From Actinomycetota bacterium (GTDB taxonomy: Bacteria; Actinomycetota; Actinomycetes; Nanopelagicales; Nanopelagicaceae): DNA of 36,119 nt. Under the pieces are notes generated by a model, which ran no database searches, had not been told where the DNA came from, and worked only from the letters and a program-made list of their open reading frames with translations. Of this stretch, positions 1-8,369 are shown piece by piece. The position numbers and the translations under genes were made by a program. The DNA is taken from the NCBI GenBank assembly GCA_009698445.1, contig WLQG01000009.1, positions 1 to 36,119 of the forward strand. The letters are read 5' to 3'. How positions within the stretch are numbered: the first letter of the stretch is position 1; every line of letters begins with the position of its first letter.

Positions 1-1
1 A

Positions 2-619
2 TACATCACTATTAGCGCTACTGGTACAACAACTGTTGTCCCAGATGCTGTGCGAATCAATGCAACGGTTTCAGTTCTTGGCACAACAAGCAAAAGCGCA
101 TTGGCAACTTCTGCAACAACTTCTAGCGCAGTGCGCGCAGCGTTAACTGTAAACAAAGTTGCCACTAAAGATGTTGCGACACAATCAGTAACTGTTTACC
201 CCGAATATTCATATCCGCAAGATGGTGGAAAGCCAGTATTAACTGGCTACCGTGCTTCACAATCATTTGATATCACTATTCGCAGTGCATCAACTGCTGG
301 TGCAGTAGTAGATGCAATTGTTGAAGCCGGCGGAGATAACGTGCAGATCAATGGTGTTAGTCCGTTTGTATTAGATAACAATAAAGCAACTGAAAAAGCA
401 CGTGCATATGCAGTTGGCCGCGCTAAAGCAAAAGCTGCTTCTTATGCAAAGCTTCTTGGCATCAAATTAGGCCGAGTTATCTACCTAGATGAAACTTCAA
501 CACCTTCTTCTTTCCCTATCTACACAAGTGCTGCTAAAGCAGACTCTGCTGCAACCGTTGTTGATCTGGGAGAACAAAAGGTCTCTGTTTCAGTCACAGT
601 TCGCTGGGCAATTAACTAG
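2..619 (+). CDS. SIMPL-domain (DUF541) protein, 5'-truncated by window edge
   Basis: The reading frame is open to the left edge, so the GTG at 50 in the ORF track is not the real start. Translated from base 2, it gives ISATGTTTVVPDAVRINATV, which matches the opening strand of SIMPL/DUF541 proteins (a 'GtG.v.v.PD.a.i...V' pattern). Further on are the family-like segments with regular beta strands, a helix rich in Ala and Lys (AYAVGRAKAKAASYAKLLGI) and a final strand VSVSVTVRW. SIMPL proteins are exported or periplasmic beta-rich proteins of poorly defined function. Any signal peptide would lie outside the window. The stop is 29 bases before the next gene on the same strand. Family assignment is fairly sure; the role is not known. 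Confidence 0.8.
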   Translation, partial: YITISATGTTTVVPDAVRINATVSVLGTTSKSALATSATTSSAVRAALTVNKVATKDVATQSVTVYPEYSYPQDGGKPVLTGYRASQSFDITIRSASTAGAVVDAIVEAGGDNVQINGVSPFVLDNNKATEKARAYAVGRAKAKAASYAKLLGIKLGRVIYLDETSTPSSFPIYTSAAKADSAATVVDLGEQKVSVSVTVRWAIN

Positions 620-648
620 GGACTCTGCTTAGCCAACCAAAGTAAATA

Positions 649-1461
649 ATGAATAGAGTCATTATTTACGGAGTACACAGTCAAGATTGGATGGATGCCC
701 TCCATCCAGACTCAGCACTGTGGGACAAAGTAGAAAATGCTGATGTTGTAATAAATTCTGAAGCACTACAAAACCTGTTGCCCTTCAAGAGCTCTGAGTT
801 TCGAGATGTGATTATTCCTCTGATGGAAACCCACATTCGCGAAACTCCAAGTGGTTATGCATGCCTAGTCCCTGATTCTAAAAGTTTAGATACATTGCAA
901 AACAAGCAAAAATTTGATGAGCTGCTTGGCGAACTTTCCTTAAGTAAATATGCCCCTCAGAGATTAGATTTAACTGACTCGAATGTTTATCCAATTGTTC
1001 TAAAGCGAATAGACCTTAACGGTGGAGTTGGTATTGAATTAATCAGGAGTGAAAGCGATCTTATGAACGCCGTTACTTCAAATTTATGGACTGGGCAAAA
1101 CTATATTTTGCAGGAATACATCCAGGATTTCAATGAGTTCGTATGGCACGCAGTTTATAAAGATGGCATAAAGATCTGGGATACAACTTTTAAATACATC
1201 ATGGAAAGTAATGAATTTATAAGGACAGCTAATAGTAAATTCACAATAAAGCGGGTTTCATTAGACAGACATAGCTTTGAAGTCTTTGACTCAATTCTTG
1301 GACGCATGAATTATTCCGGCCCATGTAATATTGATTTTAAGTTTCAAGGTTCAGATCTCAAGATCTTTGAAATCAACCCACGATTAGGTGGCTCTTTAAT
1401 GAAGAAGGAAAATCACGATTTGCTTGCCGAATGCCTTACCGAAATCATCAATGTGGCTTAG
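649..1461 (+). CDS. ATP-grasp domain protein, substrate unknown
   Basis: A 270-residue protein with the C-terminal features of the ATP-grasp fold. There is a lysine strand followed by a glycine-rich loop (VLKRIDLNGGVGIELI, about residues 117-132), an adenine-contacting strand (YILQEYI), and a terminal metal-binding pair of acidic and asparagine residues in NIDFKF...LKIFEINPRLGGS, where the E and N of EINPR are the usual Mg-ATP ligands. ATP-grasp enzymes join a carboxylate to an amine, thiol or similar nucleophile through an acyl phosphate. The N-terminal 100 residues resemble no particular substrate domain I recognise. No Shine-Dalgarno is obvious before the ATG. No biosynthetic partner sits beside it, so the substrate cannot be guessed; a peptide or sugar ligase role are both possible. 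Confidence 0.7.
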   Translation: MNRVIIYGVHSQDWMDALHPDSALWDKVENADVVINSEALQNLLPFKSSEFRDVIIPLMETHIRETPSGYACLVPDSKSLDTLQNKQKFDELLGELSLSKYAPQRLDLTDSNVYPIVLKRIDLNGGVGIELIRSESDLMNAVTSNLWTGQNYILQEYIQDFNEFVWHAVYKDGIKIWDTTFKYIMESNEFIRTANSKFTIKRVSLDRHSFEVFDSILGRMNYSGPCNIDFKFQGSDLKIFEINPRLGGSLMKKENHDLLAECLTEIINVA

Positions 1462-1503
1462 GAGATGTGGTTATCACCTGCCAATTCAGGCGAATAATCG
1501 GGT

Positions 1504-1532
1504 TTGGTTGCTTGCTTAAAGGCGGGTAAGAT
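1504..1532 (+). promoter_or_regulatory. Candidate sigma-A-type promoter of the tRNA cluster
   Basis: TTGGTT (1504-1509) and TAAGAT (1527-1532) are separated by exactly 17 bases. Each matches four of six consensus positions. Transcription would start near 1539, about 10 bases before the mature 5' end of tRNA-Glu. This is a motif match only. Confidence 0.45.
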
Positions 1533-1548
1533 TGCCAAGCCTTGAAAC

Positions 1549-1621
1549 GTCCCCATCGTCTAGGGGCCTAGGACATCGCCCTTTCACGGCGGTAACACGG
1601 GTTCGAATCCCGTTGGGGGCA
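1549..1621 (+). tRNA. tRNA-Glu (TTC)
   Basis: A complete cloverleaf. The acceptor strands gtcccca and tgggggc pair with one T-G wobble, the anticodon loop ctTTCac carries TTC, and the T arm has cgggTTCGAATcccg. The discriminator is A and the CCA is not encoded. It is the first of a Glu-Asp-Phe group, an arrangement known in Actinobacteria. Confidence 0.95.
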
Positions 1622-1673
1622 CGCAGTACAAGTAAGACACGTTCGGTAGTAAAGGTTTTGAAATTTATTTCAA

Positions 1674-1747
1674 GGCCCGGTAGCGCAGTTGGTTAGCGCG
1701 CCGCCCTGTCACGGCGGAGGTCGCGGGTTCAAGTCCCGTCCGGGTCG
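1674..1747 (+). tRNA. tRNA-Asp (GTC)
   Basis: The acceptor strands ggcccgg and ccgggtc pair, the anticodon loop ctGTCac reads GTC, and the T loop is TTCAAGT within gcggg/cccgt. The discriminator is G and the CCA is not encoded. The gene lies 52 bases after tRNA-Glu and is probably co-transcribed with it. Confidence 0.95.
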
Positions 1748-1824
1748 CAAAGGTTTTGGTGTTGTATGCAAATTGATTTGTATGCGATACGTACTGGTGG
1801 GCAACTACCAACAAGATCTTTGAT

Positions 1825-1898
1825 GGCTTGGTAGCTCAGTTGGTACGAGCGAACGACTGAAAATCGTTAGGTCGCCGGTTCGATCCCGGCCCAAGCCA
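1825..1898 (+). tRNA. tRNA-Phe (GAA)
   Basis: The acceptor strands ggcttgg and ccaagcc pair perfectly, the anticodon stem is aacga/tcgtt with loop ctGAAaa, and the T arm has gccggTTCGATcccggc. The discriminator is A and the CCA is not encoded. It is the last tRNA of the cluster and marks the left edge of the variable polysaccharide island. I found no second copy of its 3' end in the window, so use as an integration site is not shown. Confidence 0.95.
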
Positions 1899-1913
1899 CA
1901 GAAGAAACTTTCA

Positions 1914-2573
1914 TCAACTAAAATTATGTAACCAGCCTTCAGCTTTTACTAGCGCATCCATTTTCAATACTTCAAATGCTATCTGCCGAATTGCCGCCGG
2001 GAATGGATCTCCGAGGTTTTCTATAGTTCCGTCAGGGTAGAGTATTGACCAACCTAAAGCGTTCGCATATGCAAGTTGATAATGACCTTCATTATATTCA
2101 CGATCAAAATGTGCACCGCCCTCTTTTTCGGCTATAGCTTTTATGACATCACCGCGCGTAAAGACAAATTCTCTTGCTTTTAAAACTATCTCATATAGCC
2201 AATCATCTACGTTTAATAGATGGCCGCCGTGGACAGAATCCCCAAGCGGTGCAACGTACGAAGCGCCCTCCGAATTGAACTTCTGAATTACAAGCCCGTT
2301 AGTGTGCATCAAATTCTTGGGATTAAATGGCGAGCAGGTACTTAACACTCGGATTTTTGTAGCTATGCCGAGAGTGCTAAGCATGCTTCTTGATTGAGTG
2401 GAAGGCTTATCGATCGTGAGCACACGCAAGATAACTGCCATCTCATCATAATTATCCTCACCCTCATCGAACCTCAGAGCGTGCCTTTCAAGTTGCTCTA
2501 TTTTTCTTTGATATCCCACATAAATCTCTCGCGCATTTTTCTTACGACCTTCTTCTTGTGGTTTGCTGACCAT
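1914..2573 (-). CDS. Hypothetical protein, unknown family
   Basis: I do not recognise this protein of about 219 residues. The N terminus is charged and probably helical (EEGRKKNAREIYVGYQRKIE). The middle contains conserved-looking segments such as YDEMAVILRVLTIDKP and a Gly/His-rich stretch DSVHGGHLLNVDDW. No membrane segment or signal peptide is visible. The track begins at a TTG, but the in-frame ATG at 2573 has a GGGAG Shine-Dalgarno six bases upstream and is the better start. It converges on tRNA-Phe, ending only 16 bases from it. Its position between a tRNA and sugar genes suggests accessory cargo rather than core function, but nothing ties it to the polysaccharide pathway. Confidence 0.6.
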   Translation of the reverse strand: MVSKPQEEGRKKNAREIYVGYQRKIEQLERHALRFDEGEDNYDEMAVILRVLTIDKPSTQSRSMLSTLGIATKIRVLSTCSPFNPKNLMHTNGLVIQKFNSEGASYVAPLGDSVHGGHLLNVDDWLYEIVLKAREFVFTRGDVIKAIAEKEGGAHFDREYNEGHYQLAYANALGWSILYPDGTIENLGDPFPAAIRQIAFEVLKMDALVKAEGWLHNFS

Positions 2574-2686
2574 CACCAACTCCCTTCGAATAGGTCAACA
2601 ATCCCATGTCACACCGACGAAAATGGGGCTAGCAGGTCGGAATTGAAACTACTTGTCAAAGAAATTCGCGTATGATTCGAACAACC

Positions 2687-3250
2687 TCAACTCTGCAACT
2701 TGCCTTCTTTAACGCGCACCGCGAGAGAAGGAGCTGCTTTGTCCTTTTCTGAGAGTGAAACCTCAAAAAGATCAACACCCCAATCGATCCCCAACTCCGA
2801 ATCCAAAGGATTAATCTCAAACTCTTCAGAAGGTGAATAGGGCGAACTTAATAAGTAAGCAATCGTCGACGAAGGCGCTATTGACGCAAACCCATGTCCT
2901 AAACCTGCACCGATCAAGACCGCCTTCCCATCAAGCGCCTCTAAATCAACCAACACTGATTTTCCAAAGGTCGGCGAACTCGGACGGATATCAACAATCA
3001 CGTCGCGTATCGATCCACTTACGCAAGTAATCCACTTTGCCTGCCCTTGTGGTGCGATGCTGTAATGAATTCCCCGAATTACACCGCGCTGGCTTTGTGA
3101 AATGTTCGCTTGTTGAATCGCGAAATCAATCCCTGTCGCAGCAAGCACGTCTTCGGCCTTGAACCACTCACGAAAAAATCCGCGCTCGTCACTCCAGATA
3201 GGAGACTCAGCGAGCCACGCGCCTTCAATTCCAAGTGGAGTTAATTTCAT
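2687..3250 (-). CDS. rfbC: dTDP-4-dehydrorhamnose 3,5-epimerase
   Basis: This enzyme epimerises C3 and C5 of dTDP-4-keto-6-deoxyglucose, the third step of dTDP-L-rhamnose synthesis. The 187 residues match the usual RmlC length. Family landmarks in order are an N-terminal DERGFFREWF segment, the catalytic-histidine motif GVIRGIHYS (about residue 60), the beta-barrel segment GSIRDVIVDIRPSSPTFGK, the GHGFAS segment, and the catalytic-tyrosine region AYLLSSPYSP followed by INPLDSELGIDW. It lies 4 bases downstream of rfbD and is the last gene of the minus-strand rfbB-rfbD-rfbC unit. It probably acts as a cytoplasmic dimer. Confidence 0.95.
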   Translation of the reverse strand: MKLTPLGIEGAWLAESPIWSDERGFFREWFKAEDVLAATGIDFAIQQANISQSQRGVIRGIHYSIAPQGQAKWITCVSGSIRDVIVDIRPSSPTFGKSVLVDLEALDGKAVLIGAGLGHGFASIAPSSTIAYLLSSPYSPSEEFEINPLDSELGIDWGVDLFEVSLSEKDKAAPSLAVRVKEGKLQS

Positions 3251-3254
3251 TTTT

Positions 3255-4130
3255 CTATTCTTCCGCCTTCACTGCGGAAATGATTGCAGGCATCGCTTCG
3301 GCGAGCGCGATTCGCCAATCTCTCATCGGCTTAACCGAAGTATTCGCCCATGCTGCATGACTCAAAACAGAATAAGCAGGTCGCTTAGCTGGCCGCGGGT
3401 ATTCACTCGAAGAAACTGGAACAACTCGCGACACTTTGGCACCAGCGAATTTGAAAATCTCTTGTGCAAACTCAAACCAAGTCGCTTGCCCAGAATTTGT
3501 CCCGTGGTAAATGCCAGCGGGCGATTCAGATAAACCTAATTCCACTAATTGTCGGGCAAGATCCATAGCCGAAGTTGGCTGTCCAACTTGATCACTAACC
3601 ACCCTGACTTCACTGTTACCCTTGATTGCAAGCTTTGTCATCGTCTTTGCAAAGTTCTTTCCCCAAGGACTATAAAGCCATGCAGTTCTAACAATTGATG
3701 CGTGCTCCGGATATCCGGCTGAAACCCTGTTTTCTCCTTCTGCCTTTGTTCGACCATAAGCAGATTGGGGGTTGATTTCATTATCAACTTCAAATGGGGT
3801 CTCGCTCTGTCCAGAAAAAACATAATCAGTTGAAATATGAATCAGTTTCGCGTCGATTTCTTTAGCGGCAAGTGCCACATTTTCCGCACCGTCACTATTC
3901 ACCCTAGAAGCTGATAACTCACTGCTTTCTGCCCCATCAACATCAGTCCAGGCCGCACAATTGATAATTACTTTAGGTATCAACTGTGCAATTACATCGC
4001 GAACAATTGGACCTTGAGTGACATTCAAATCTTTTGAATCCCAAGCACTAAATAGAATCCCACGCTCTCCTAGCTCTTGTGAAAGTGCGATCCCTAACTG
4101 CCCAGAACCGCCCGTGATTAACCAAGACAT
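3255..4130 (-). CDS. rfbD: dTDP-4-dehydrorhamnose reductase
   Basis: This enzyme reduces dTDP-4-keto-L-rhamnose to dTDP-L-rhamnose with NAD(P)H, the last step of the pathway. The 291 residues are normal for RmlD. Visible motifs are the Rossmann glycine loop ITGGSGQLG at the N terminus, an INCAAWTDVDGAE segment, the STDYVFSG strand, the SDR catalytic YGRTK (Y and K), and RTAWLYSPWGKNF, which is typical of RmlD. It begins 7 bases after rfbB and ends 4 bases before rfbC, so the three genes are one transcription unit. Confidence 0.95.
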   Translation of the reverse strand: MSWLITGGSGQLGIALSQELGERGILFSAWDSKDLNVTQGPIVRDVIAQLIPKVIINCAAWTDVDGAESSELSASRVNSDGAENVALAAKEIDAKLIHISTDYVFSGQSETPFEVDNEINPQSAYGRTKAEGENRVSAGYPEHASIVRTAWLYSPWGKNFAKTMTKLAIKGNSEVRVVSDQVGQPTSAMDLARQLVELGLSESPAGIYHGTNSGQATWFEFAQEIFKFAGAKVSRVVPVSSSEYPRPAKRPAYSVLSHAAWANTSVKPMRDWRIALAEAMPAIISAVKAEE

Positions 4131-4137
4131 TTACTAA

Positions 4138-5106
4138 TTAACGATTCTTAAGTGGTTTCCACCACGCTTCATTGTCTCGATACCACTGGATTGTGTCTTT
4201 CAATCCATCTTCAAACTTAACTTGAGGTTCATACCCAAGCCCGTCATTAATCTTTGTCCAATCAACGCTGTAACGAAGGTCATGACCTTTTCTATCCTGA
4301 ACATATTCGATTGAGGATTCATCAGCACCCATTGCATAAAGAATAAGTCCGGTAATTTCGAGGTTAGTTAACTCTCGTCCGCCACCAATGTTGTATACCT
4401 CGCCAGACCGACCATTCATCAAAACTTGATGTATTCCGCGGCAATGATCATCTACGTGCAGCCAATCTCGTACATTTTTCCCAGTTCCATAAACCGGAAC
4501 TTTCTTCTTCTCTAACAAGTTTGTAATAAATAAAGGAATCAATTTCTCTGGGAAATGGTGAGTTCCGTAGTTATTGCTGCAGCGAGTAATTACAACATCC
4601 ATTCCATGGGTTCTGTTATATGACCGAGCCAAAAGTTCACCACTTGCTTTACTGGCCGAATAGGGAGAGTTGGGTAAAAGTGGATGGTTCTCGGTCCATG
4701 ACCCCGTTTCGATAGAACCGTAGACCTCATCAGTAGAAATCTGGACGAACCGAATATCTTTCTCAGATCCCTTAATCGCGTCCAGCAAAACTTGAACACC
4801 AACAATATTTGTCTGCACAAAATCTTTAGCGCCAGCTATAGATCTATCTACATGCGACTCAGCTGCAAAATTTATAACCGCGTCAAAACGTGAGACTAAT
4901 CCATTTAAAAGACCTGAATCACAGATATCACCCTGAATAAACGCATAATCGCTAGAGTTCAAATTGTTAAGGTTTGTAAGCGTTCCGGCGTAAGTCAATT
5001 TATCAAGAACCGTTACTGAGCCAATTCCTGGGAGTGATCCATCAACAACGCGCCTAACAAAATTTGAACCGATGAATCCAGCGCCGCCAGTCACTAATAA
5101 GCGCAT
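4138..5106 (-). CDS. rfbB: dTDP-glucose 4,6-dehydratase
   Basis: An NAD-dependent extended SDR that converts dTDP-glucose to dTDP-4-keto-6-deoxyglucose, the second step toward dTDP-L-rhamnose. The 322 residues are typical. Motifs are the N-terminal VTGGAGFIGSNFVRR, FAAESHVDRSI, the diagnostic STDEVYG that contains the acidic dehydration residues, the catalytic YSASK, and YGTHHFPEKLIPLFI. A GGGAG Shine-Dalgarno lies 7-8 bases before the ATG, so this gene appears to have a normal leader, unlike the divergent rfbA. The first gene of the minus-strand rhamnose unit. Confidence 0.95.
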   Translation of the reverse strand: MRLLVTGGAGFIGSNFVRRVVDGSLPGIGSVTVLDKLTYAGTLTNLNNLNSSDYAFIQGDICDSGLLNGLVSRFDAVINFAAESHVDRSIAGAKDFVQTNIVGVQVLLDAIKGSEKDIRFVQISTDEVYGSIETGSWTENHPLLPNSPYSASKASGELLARSYNRTHGMDVVITRCSNNYGTHHFPEKLIPLFITNLLEKKKVPVYGTGKNVRDWLHVDDHCRGIHQVLMNGRSGEVYNIGGGRELTNLEITGLILYAMGADESSIEYVQDRKGHDLRYSVDWTKINDGLGYEPQVKFEDGLKDTIQWYRDNEAWWKPLKNR

Positions 5107-5127
5107 AATTCACTCCCTTCAATGTTT

Positions 5128-5162
5128 TAGATTATGTAGACCTTACCCTCTACACTTTACAC
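5128..5162 (+). promoter_or_regulatory. Candidate leaderless promoter of rfbA
   Basis: The 56-base rfbB/rfbA divergent gap contains TACACT at 5151-5156, six bases before the rfbA ATG. No Shine-Dalgarno is present, so transcription would begin at or next to the start codon. No good -35 box is visible at the correct spacing. The rfbB promoter must lie in the same gap but I cannot place it firmly. Confidence 0.4.
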
Positions 5163-6029
5163 ATGAAAGGAATTGTTCTCGCTGGTGGGACCGGGTCGCG
5201 ACTTTGGCCTATTACTAAGGGTGTCAGCAAGCAGTTACTACCGGTTTATGACAAACCCCTTATTCACTATCCGCTTGGTACATTATTTTTGGCTGGTATT
5301 CGTGAGATTCTAATAATTACGACCCCAGACGATCTGTCTTCGTTTCAAAGACTTCTGGGTGATGGCTCAATATACGGGGCTAAATTCACTTACGCGGTGC
5401 AAGCAAAACCCAATGGGTTGGCCGAAGCATTTATTATTGGCGAAAACTTTATTGCTCGTGATAATGTGGTGCTAATCCTTGGTGACAATATTTTTCACGG
5501 TGTCGGCCTGGGAAAGCAATTAAAAGAAATTGACTCGAGTAGTGGGGCGACAATTTTTGCTTACAAGGTTTCCGACCCAGAGCGATATGGCGTAGTCGAA
5601 TTCTCTAATACTGGGAATGTAATTTCAATTGAGGAGAAACCTGCGAAACCCAAGTCTAACTACGCAGTCCCTGGACTCTATTTTTATGACTCACAGGTGG
5701 TTGACATTGCAAAGTCAGTGATCCCAAGTAAACGAGGTGAACTGGAGATAACATCAGTTAATGAAGCTTATTTAACTCAAGGAAAACTCACAACAAGAAT
5801 CCTAGAGCGTGGAACAACTTGGCTAGATACGGGCACAATTCAAACGCTCCATACGGCTTCCTCTTATGTGCAAATCATTGAAGAACGCCAGGGTAATAAA
5901 ATCTCATGCTTGGAGGAGATTGCTTGGAGGAATAAGTGGCTCAGCAGTTCAGACTTACTTGAAATCGCCGAGTCTTATACCAATAATCCTTACGGACAAT
6001 ACTTAAAATCACTGATCCTGGAGATTTAA
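5163..6029 (+). CDS. rfbA: Glucose-1-phosphate thymidylyltransferase
   Basis: This enzyme couples glucose-1-phosphate and dTTP to give dTDP-glucose, the first step of dTDP-L-rhamnose synthesis. The 288 residues fit RmlA. The nucleotidyltransferase signature opens the protein ([13 protein letters not shown], then [17 protein letters not shown]). It is followed by [10 protein letters not shown] with the metal-binding Asp, the sugar-binding segment [19 protein letters not shown], and the C-terminal [15 protein letters not shown]. It is transcribed away from rfbB and completes the four-gene dTDP-rhamnose set. The stop is 54 bases from the convergent end of the next gene; no clear terminator hairpin is seen there. 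Confidence 0.96.
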   Translation: MKGIVLAGGTGSRLWPITKGVSKQLLPVYDKPLIHYPLGTLFLAGIREILIITTPDDLSSFQRLLGDGSIYGAKFTYAVQAKPNGLAEAFIIGENFIARDNVVLILGDNIFHGVGLGKQLKEIDSSSGATIFAYKVSDPERYGVVEFSNTGNVISIEEKPAKPKSNYAVPGLYFYDSQVVDIAKSVIPSKRGELEITSVNEAYLTQGKLTTRILERGTTWLDTGTIQTLHTASSYVQIIEERQGNKISCLEEIAWRNKWLSSSDLLEIAESYTNNPYGQYLKSLILEI

Positions 6030-6083
6030 GTGAAAGAATCACGAGGCATTTTTATGAAAACAATGATTCATGGAATTACTTGA

Positions 6084-7454
6084 TTACCAACATGTCGCAT
6101 GTTTGATAATGTCTCTTGCGAAATTTAAGCTCGATGAAGTAATATCCATGTCAAGTCCAAAAAATTCTTGGAAAGATTCAGAACTAATCGATTGATGTGG
6201 GTTATCAATGAAATTAATAACATCTGCCCAATTCTGTGATCGATGAACTGGACCATTATTATTTATATCGAGTAGACTCCCATGTTTAAAACCTTCAAAT
6301 GCTCGCAAACTCAAAGATCCTGGCGGTGCAATAACAGGTAATCCTGTAACATGACTCTCGACAGCAGCACTCGTTGCTAAAGCAATTGCACATCTGGAGT
6401 TAACTAATTGATCTAAATATGAACGCCTGTTAGAGGGAGACTCAATAAACTCGCAAATAATTTGATTTCGAGCAAGATTCTGGATGAAGTTACTCCGCCG
6501 ACCATTTGCCCAATCAAAAAAACCCTGACTCCCCCGGGGGGTTTGAGGATGAAGTCGAATTAAGAGTGATTTAATTAAATCTACTCGGCCGATACGAAGA
6601 CAATAAGTAGTAAACTCCTCAATTAATTCCCATTCATCTTCTATATTACCCACTATAAATTTAGAAGAAGTCAACCAGATAAATTGATTAAGTCGATTGT
6701 CTCTCTTTAGTGATTCCGTGCTTTGCATCAAATATACAAAAGGATAAGGACCGGTGACCAATATTTTCTGGGGTTGAATTCCGTGATAAGTGATAGCCTC
6801 TTCTTTTTGTCCTTGGCCCCAAACTAGATAATAATTAAAATCATCACGTAATTTACCCTTAATTGTCAAATTGTCCCACGATGAGATTATTCCAAAACTT
6901 GAAATACTAGCTAACTTTGCAGCTTTGCCAATAATTTCAGCTCTAACCTCATTAACCACAGGTGAAACTAAGACTGCACCATAACTCCTAGCAGAAAAAA
7001 ACTCACTCAATTGTTTTTCTTTTTCAAGATGGTATTTTGAATGTTGTCTATGCGTAGAAAAAACAATAAGCCGCTTGAACATATCCTTTAATTTTGAGAA
7101 AACGCTTGTTGTTTGAGCTCTTCCTCTAGGAATTATATATTTCGACAATTCTGGATGTGAGAAAAATTCTAAATTTTCACTTTTGCGTGAATGTTTGCGG
7201 CCAATGATTACTTCAAGGCGCACAAAATCAGAAGCCCACTTGGCGCTAAGAATCACTATATTAAGATTAGGCTTCATGTCAACTAATTCAATTAAATACT
7301 CCCTGAATGTTTGAGAAAACAAGCGATCATTGTGATAGTCAACGCCAAAAAAAACTATATCAACCTCAACACCATCTATGTTAAGAAGTTCAATAATTCC
7401 AAATTCTGCTAATCGAAAGTATCCACTACTACGCAAGAAAAAGGCAATTTTCAT
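6084..7454 (-). CDS. Putative GT-B glycosyltransferase / polysaccharide biosynthesis protein
   Basis: A 456-residue soluble-looking protein with the outline of a GT-B glycosyl- or polyol-phosphate transferase. A central SSWDNLTIKGKL segment is followed by YYLVWGQGQKEEAITYHGI and KILVTGPYPF. The C-terminal domain contains IRLHPQTPRG and a donor-site-like CAIALATSAAVESHVTGLPVIAPPG. These resemble proteins of the CDP-glycerol/teichoic-acid polymerase and UDP-GlcNAc-epimerase-like GT-B group, but the exact family is uncertain. It overlaps the upstream membrane protein by 4 bases (ATGA), so the two are translated together. Within the coding region at 6531-6540 is a perfect cccccggggg palindrome, out of keeping with the surrounding AT-rich DNA. 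Confidence 0.6.
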   Translation of the reverse strand: MKIAFFLRSSGYFRLAEFGIIELLNIDGVEVDIVFFGVDYHNDRLFSQTFREYLIELVDMKPNLNIVILSAKWASDFVRLEVIIGRKHSRKSENLEFFSHPELSKYIIPRGRAQTTSVFSKLKDMFKRLIVFSTHRQHSKYHLEKEKQLSEFFSARSYGAVLVSPVVNEVRAEIIGKAAKLASISSFGIISSWDNLTIKGKLRDDFNYYLVWGQGQKEEAITYHGIQPQKILVTGPYPFVYLMQSTESLKRDNRLNQFIWLTSSKFIVGNIEDEWELIEEFTTYCLRIGRVDLIKSLLIRLHPQTPRGSQGFFDWANGRRSNFIQNLARNQIICEFIESPSNRRSYLDQLVNSRCAIALATSAAVESHVTGLPVIAPPGSLSLRAFEGFKHGSLLDINNNGPVHRSQNWADVINFIDNPHQSISSESFQEFFGLDMDITSSSLNFARDIIKHATCW

Positions 7455-8266
7455 CTTCGGTTATGGCCCTCCTCCATATGCATGGAATCTTCAAAAATTA
7501 CTAATTGTTGCCGAGATGCGCGTATTAACTCGATTGATTTCATGACAGCAAAGCTGCCTGAAATACTCACAATGTATAAGACAGGGTTTATTGAACCAAG
7601 AAATAAATTTACGGGGAGATATATAAGACCAAGGATTGGGATGCCGGAGAGTATTGAGCTTATAGAACTGACTTCGCTGTGGGATAGTAAAGTCCAAATC
7701 AAAATCAAAAACAAGTTTAGGGTTGCTGAAGCATACCTCTCTCCATAGAGAAATTCATTATTTTTTGTTCGAACAACATAATAGATTGGAAGGATTATTC
7801 TTAGAGCCAAGTAAATATTCAAGGTATTTAGTAGAATTAGGGTCAGCCCTGTTTTTATCAAAATTGAATCTTGAAAAAGAATTGCCGTGCCAATGAACAT
7901 AATTGGAAAGAAATATTCCGTGACAGTGGAAAAAAAATATGCGTATTCGATTGTCTTCTTTGAAATACTTTTCCCTATGTTCAGTCTTTTATTTAACCTA
8001 GGTAGTTTCCACATATTTCTAAGATTGACCGAAAAAACATTACCCGAAATTACAATGCTAATAAGAATTAAGCACGATTCGGGATTTGAAAATTGTTGTT
8101 GAATTACGTAATACGGTAGGACTCTTATAGTTGGTTTTAAAACAAACCATAGCCACGGTAACCTTGAACCACGGTAAGGCAACTTCCAAAAACCAACAAT
8201 TAGGTTGAAGAATGACAAAGGTGAACTCACAGCTCTTGGAGCGATCTTCTTTTTTCGCATAACCAC
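7451..8266 (-). CDS. Multi-pass membrane protein, possibly a divergent ABC-2-type polysaccharide export permease
   Basis: A 271-residue protein with a basic N terminus (MRKKKIAPRA) and about five to six hydrophobic segments. The early segment YRGSRLPWLWFVLKPTIRVL resembles the opening of Wzm/TagG/KpsM-type ABC-2 permeases ('RY.gS.LG.lW.vl.P'), and a late GSINPVLYIV recalls their last helices. The length also fits that family. No ATPase partner is in the window, so this remains a suggestion; a glycosylation-accessory membrane protein is an alternative. A TATACT box six bases before the GTG at 8266 supports that GTG as a leaderless start over the ATG at 8260. The 3' end overlaps the next gene by 4 bases. 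Confidence 0.55.
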   Translation of the reverse strand: MVMRKKKIAPRAVSSPLSFFNLIVGFWKLPYRGSRLPWLWFVLKPTIRVLPYYVIQQQFSNPESCLILISIVISGNVFSVNLRNMWKLPRLNKRLNIGKSISKKTIEYAYFFSTVTEYFFPIMFIGTAILFQDSILIKTGLTLILLNTLNIYLALRIILPIYYVVRTKNNEFLYGERYASATLNLFLILIWTLLSHSEVSSISSILSGIPILGLIYLPVNLFLGSINPVLYIVSISGSFAVMKSIELIRASRQQLVIFEDSMHMEEGHNRR

Positions 8267-8272
8267 TACTCT

Positions 8273-8278
8273 AGTATA
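8273..8278 (-). promoter_or_regulatory. -10 box of a leaderless promoter for the membrane protein gene
   Basis: On the minus strand TATACT is followed by six bases and then the GTG start at 8266. This places the transcription start on the start codon. No Shine-Dalgarno is present and no clear -35 box is seen. Confidence 0.4.
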
Positions 8279-8369
8279 ATTGTATTTATTGAATTATTCT
8301 TACTTTTTGGCTCATAAAGGTTCATCTGCTCATTGATAGATTTGCGTTAATCAATTCATTAAAGCGCTA

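Noticed and set aside
1658-1673. ttgaaat/atttcaa inverted repeat between tRNA-Glu and tRNA-Asp
   Set aside because: A 7-bp AT-rich stem with a 2-base loop is too weak to call a terminator, and no T run follows.
1651-1758. Ten-base repeat aaaggttttg on both sides of tRNA-Asp
   Set aside because: Too short and low in complexity to support an attachment site or duplication.
2654-2659. Minus-strand TTGACA upstream of the 1914-2573 gene
   Set aside because: No matching -10 box at 16-18 bases, so I did not call a promoter.
2394-2675. 93-residue plus-strand ORF over the start of the 1914-2573 gene
   Set aside because: No ribosome-binding site or recognisable pattern; the minus-strand ORF has a good Shine-Dalgarno and is longer.
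6531-6540. cccccggggg palindrome
   Set aside because: Perfect but only 10 bases with no spacer, inside a coding sequence; likely chance or local composition, though noted with the gene.
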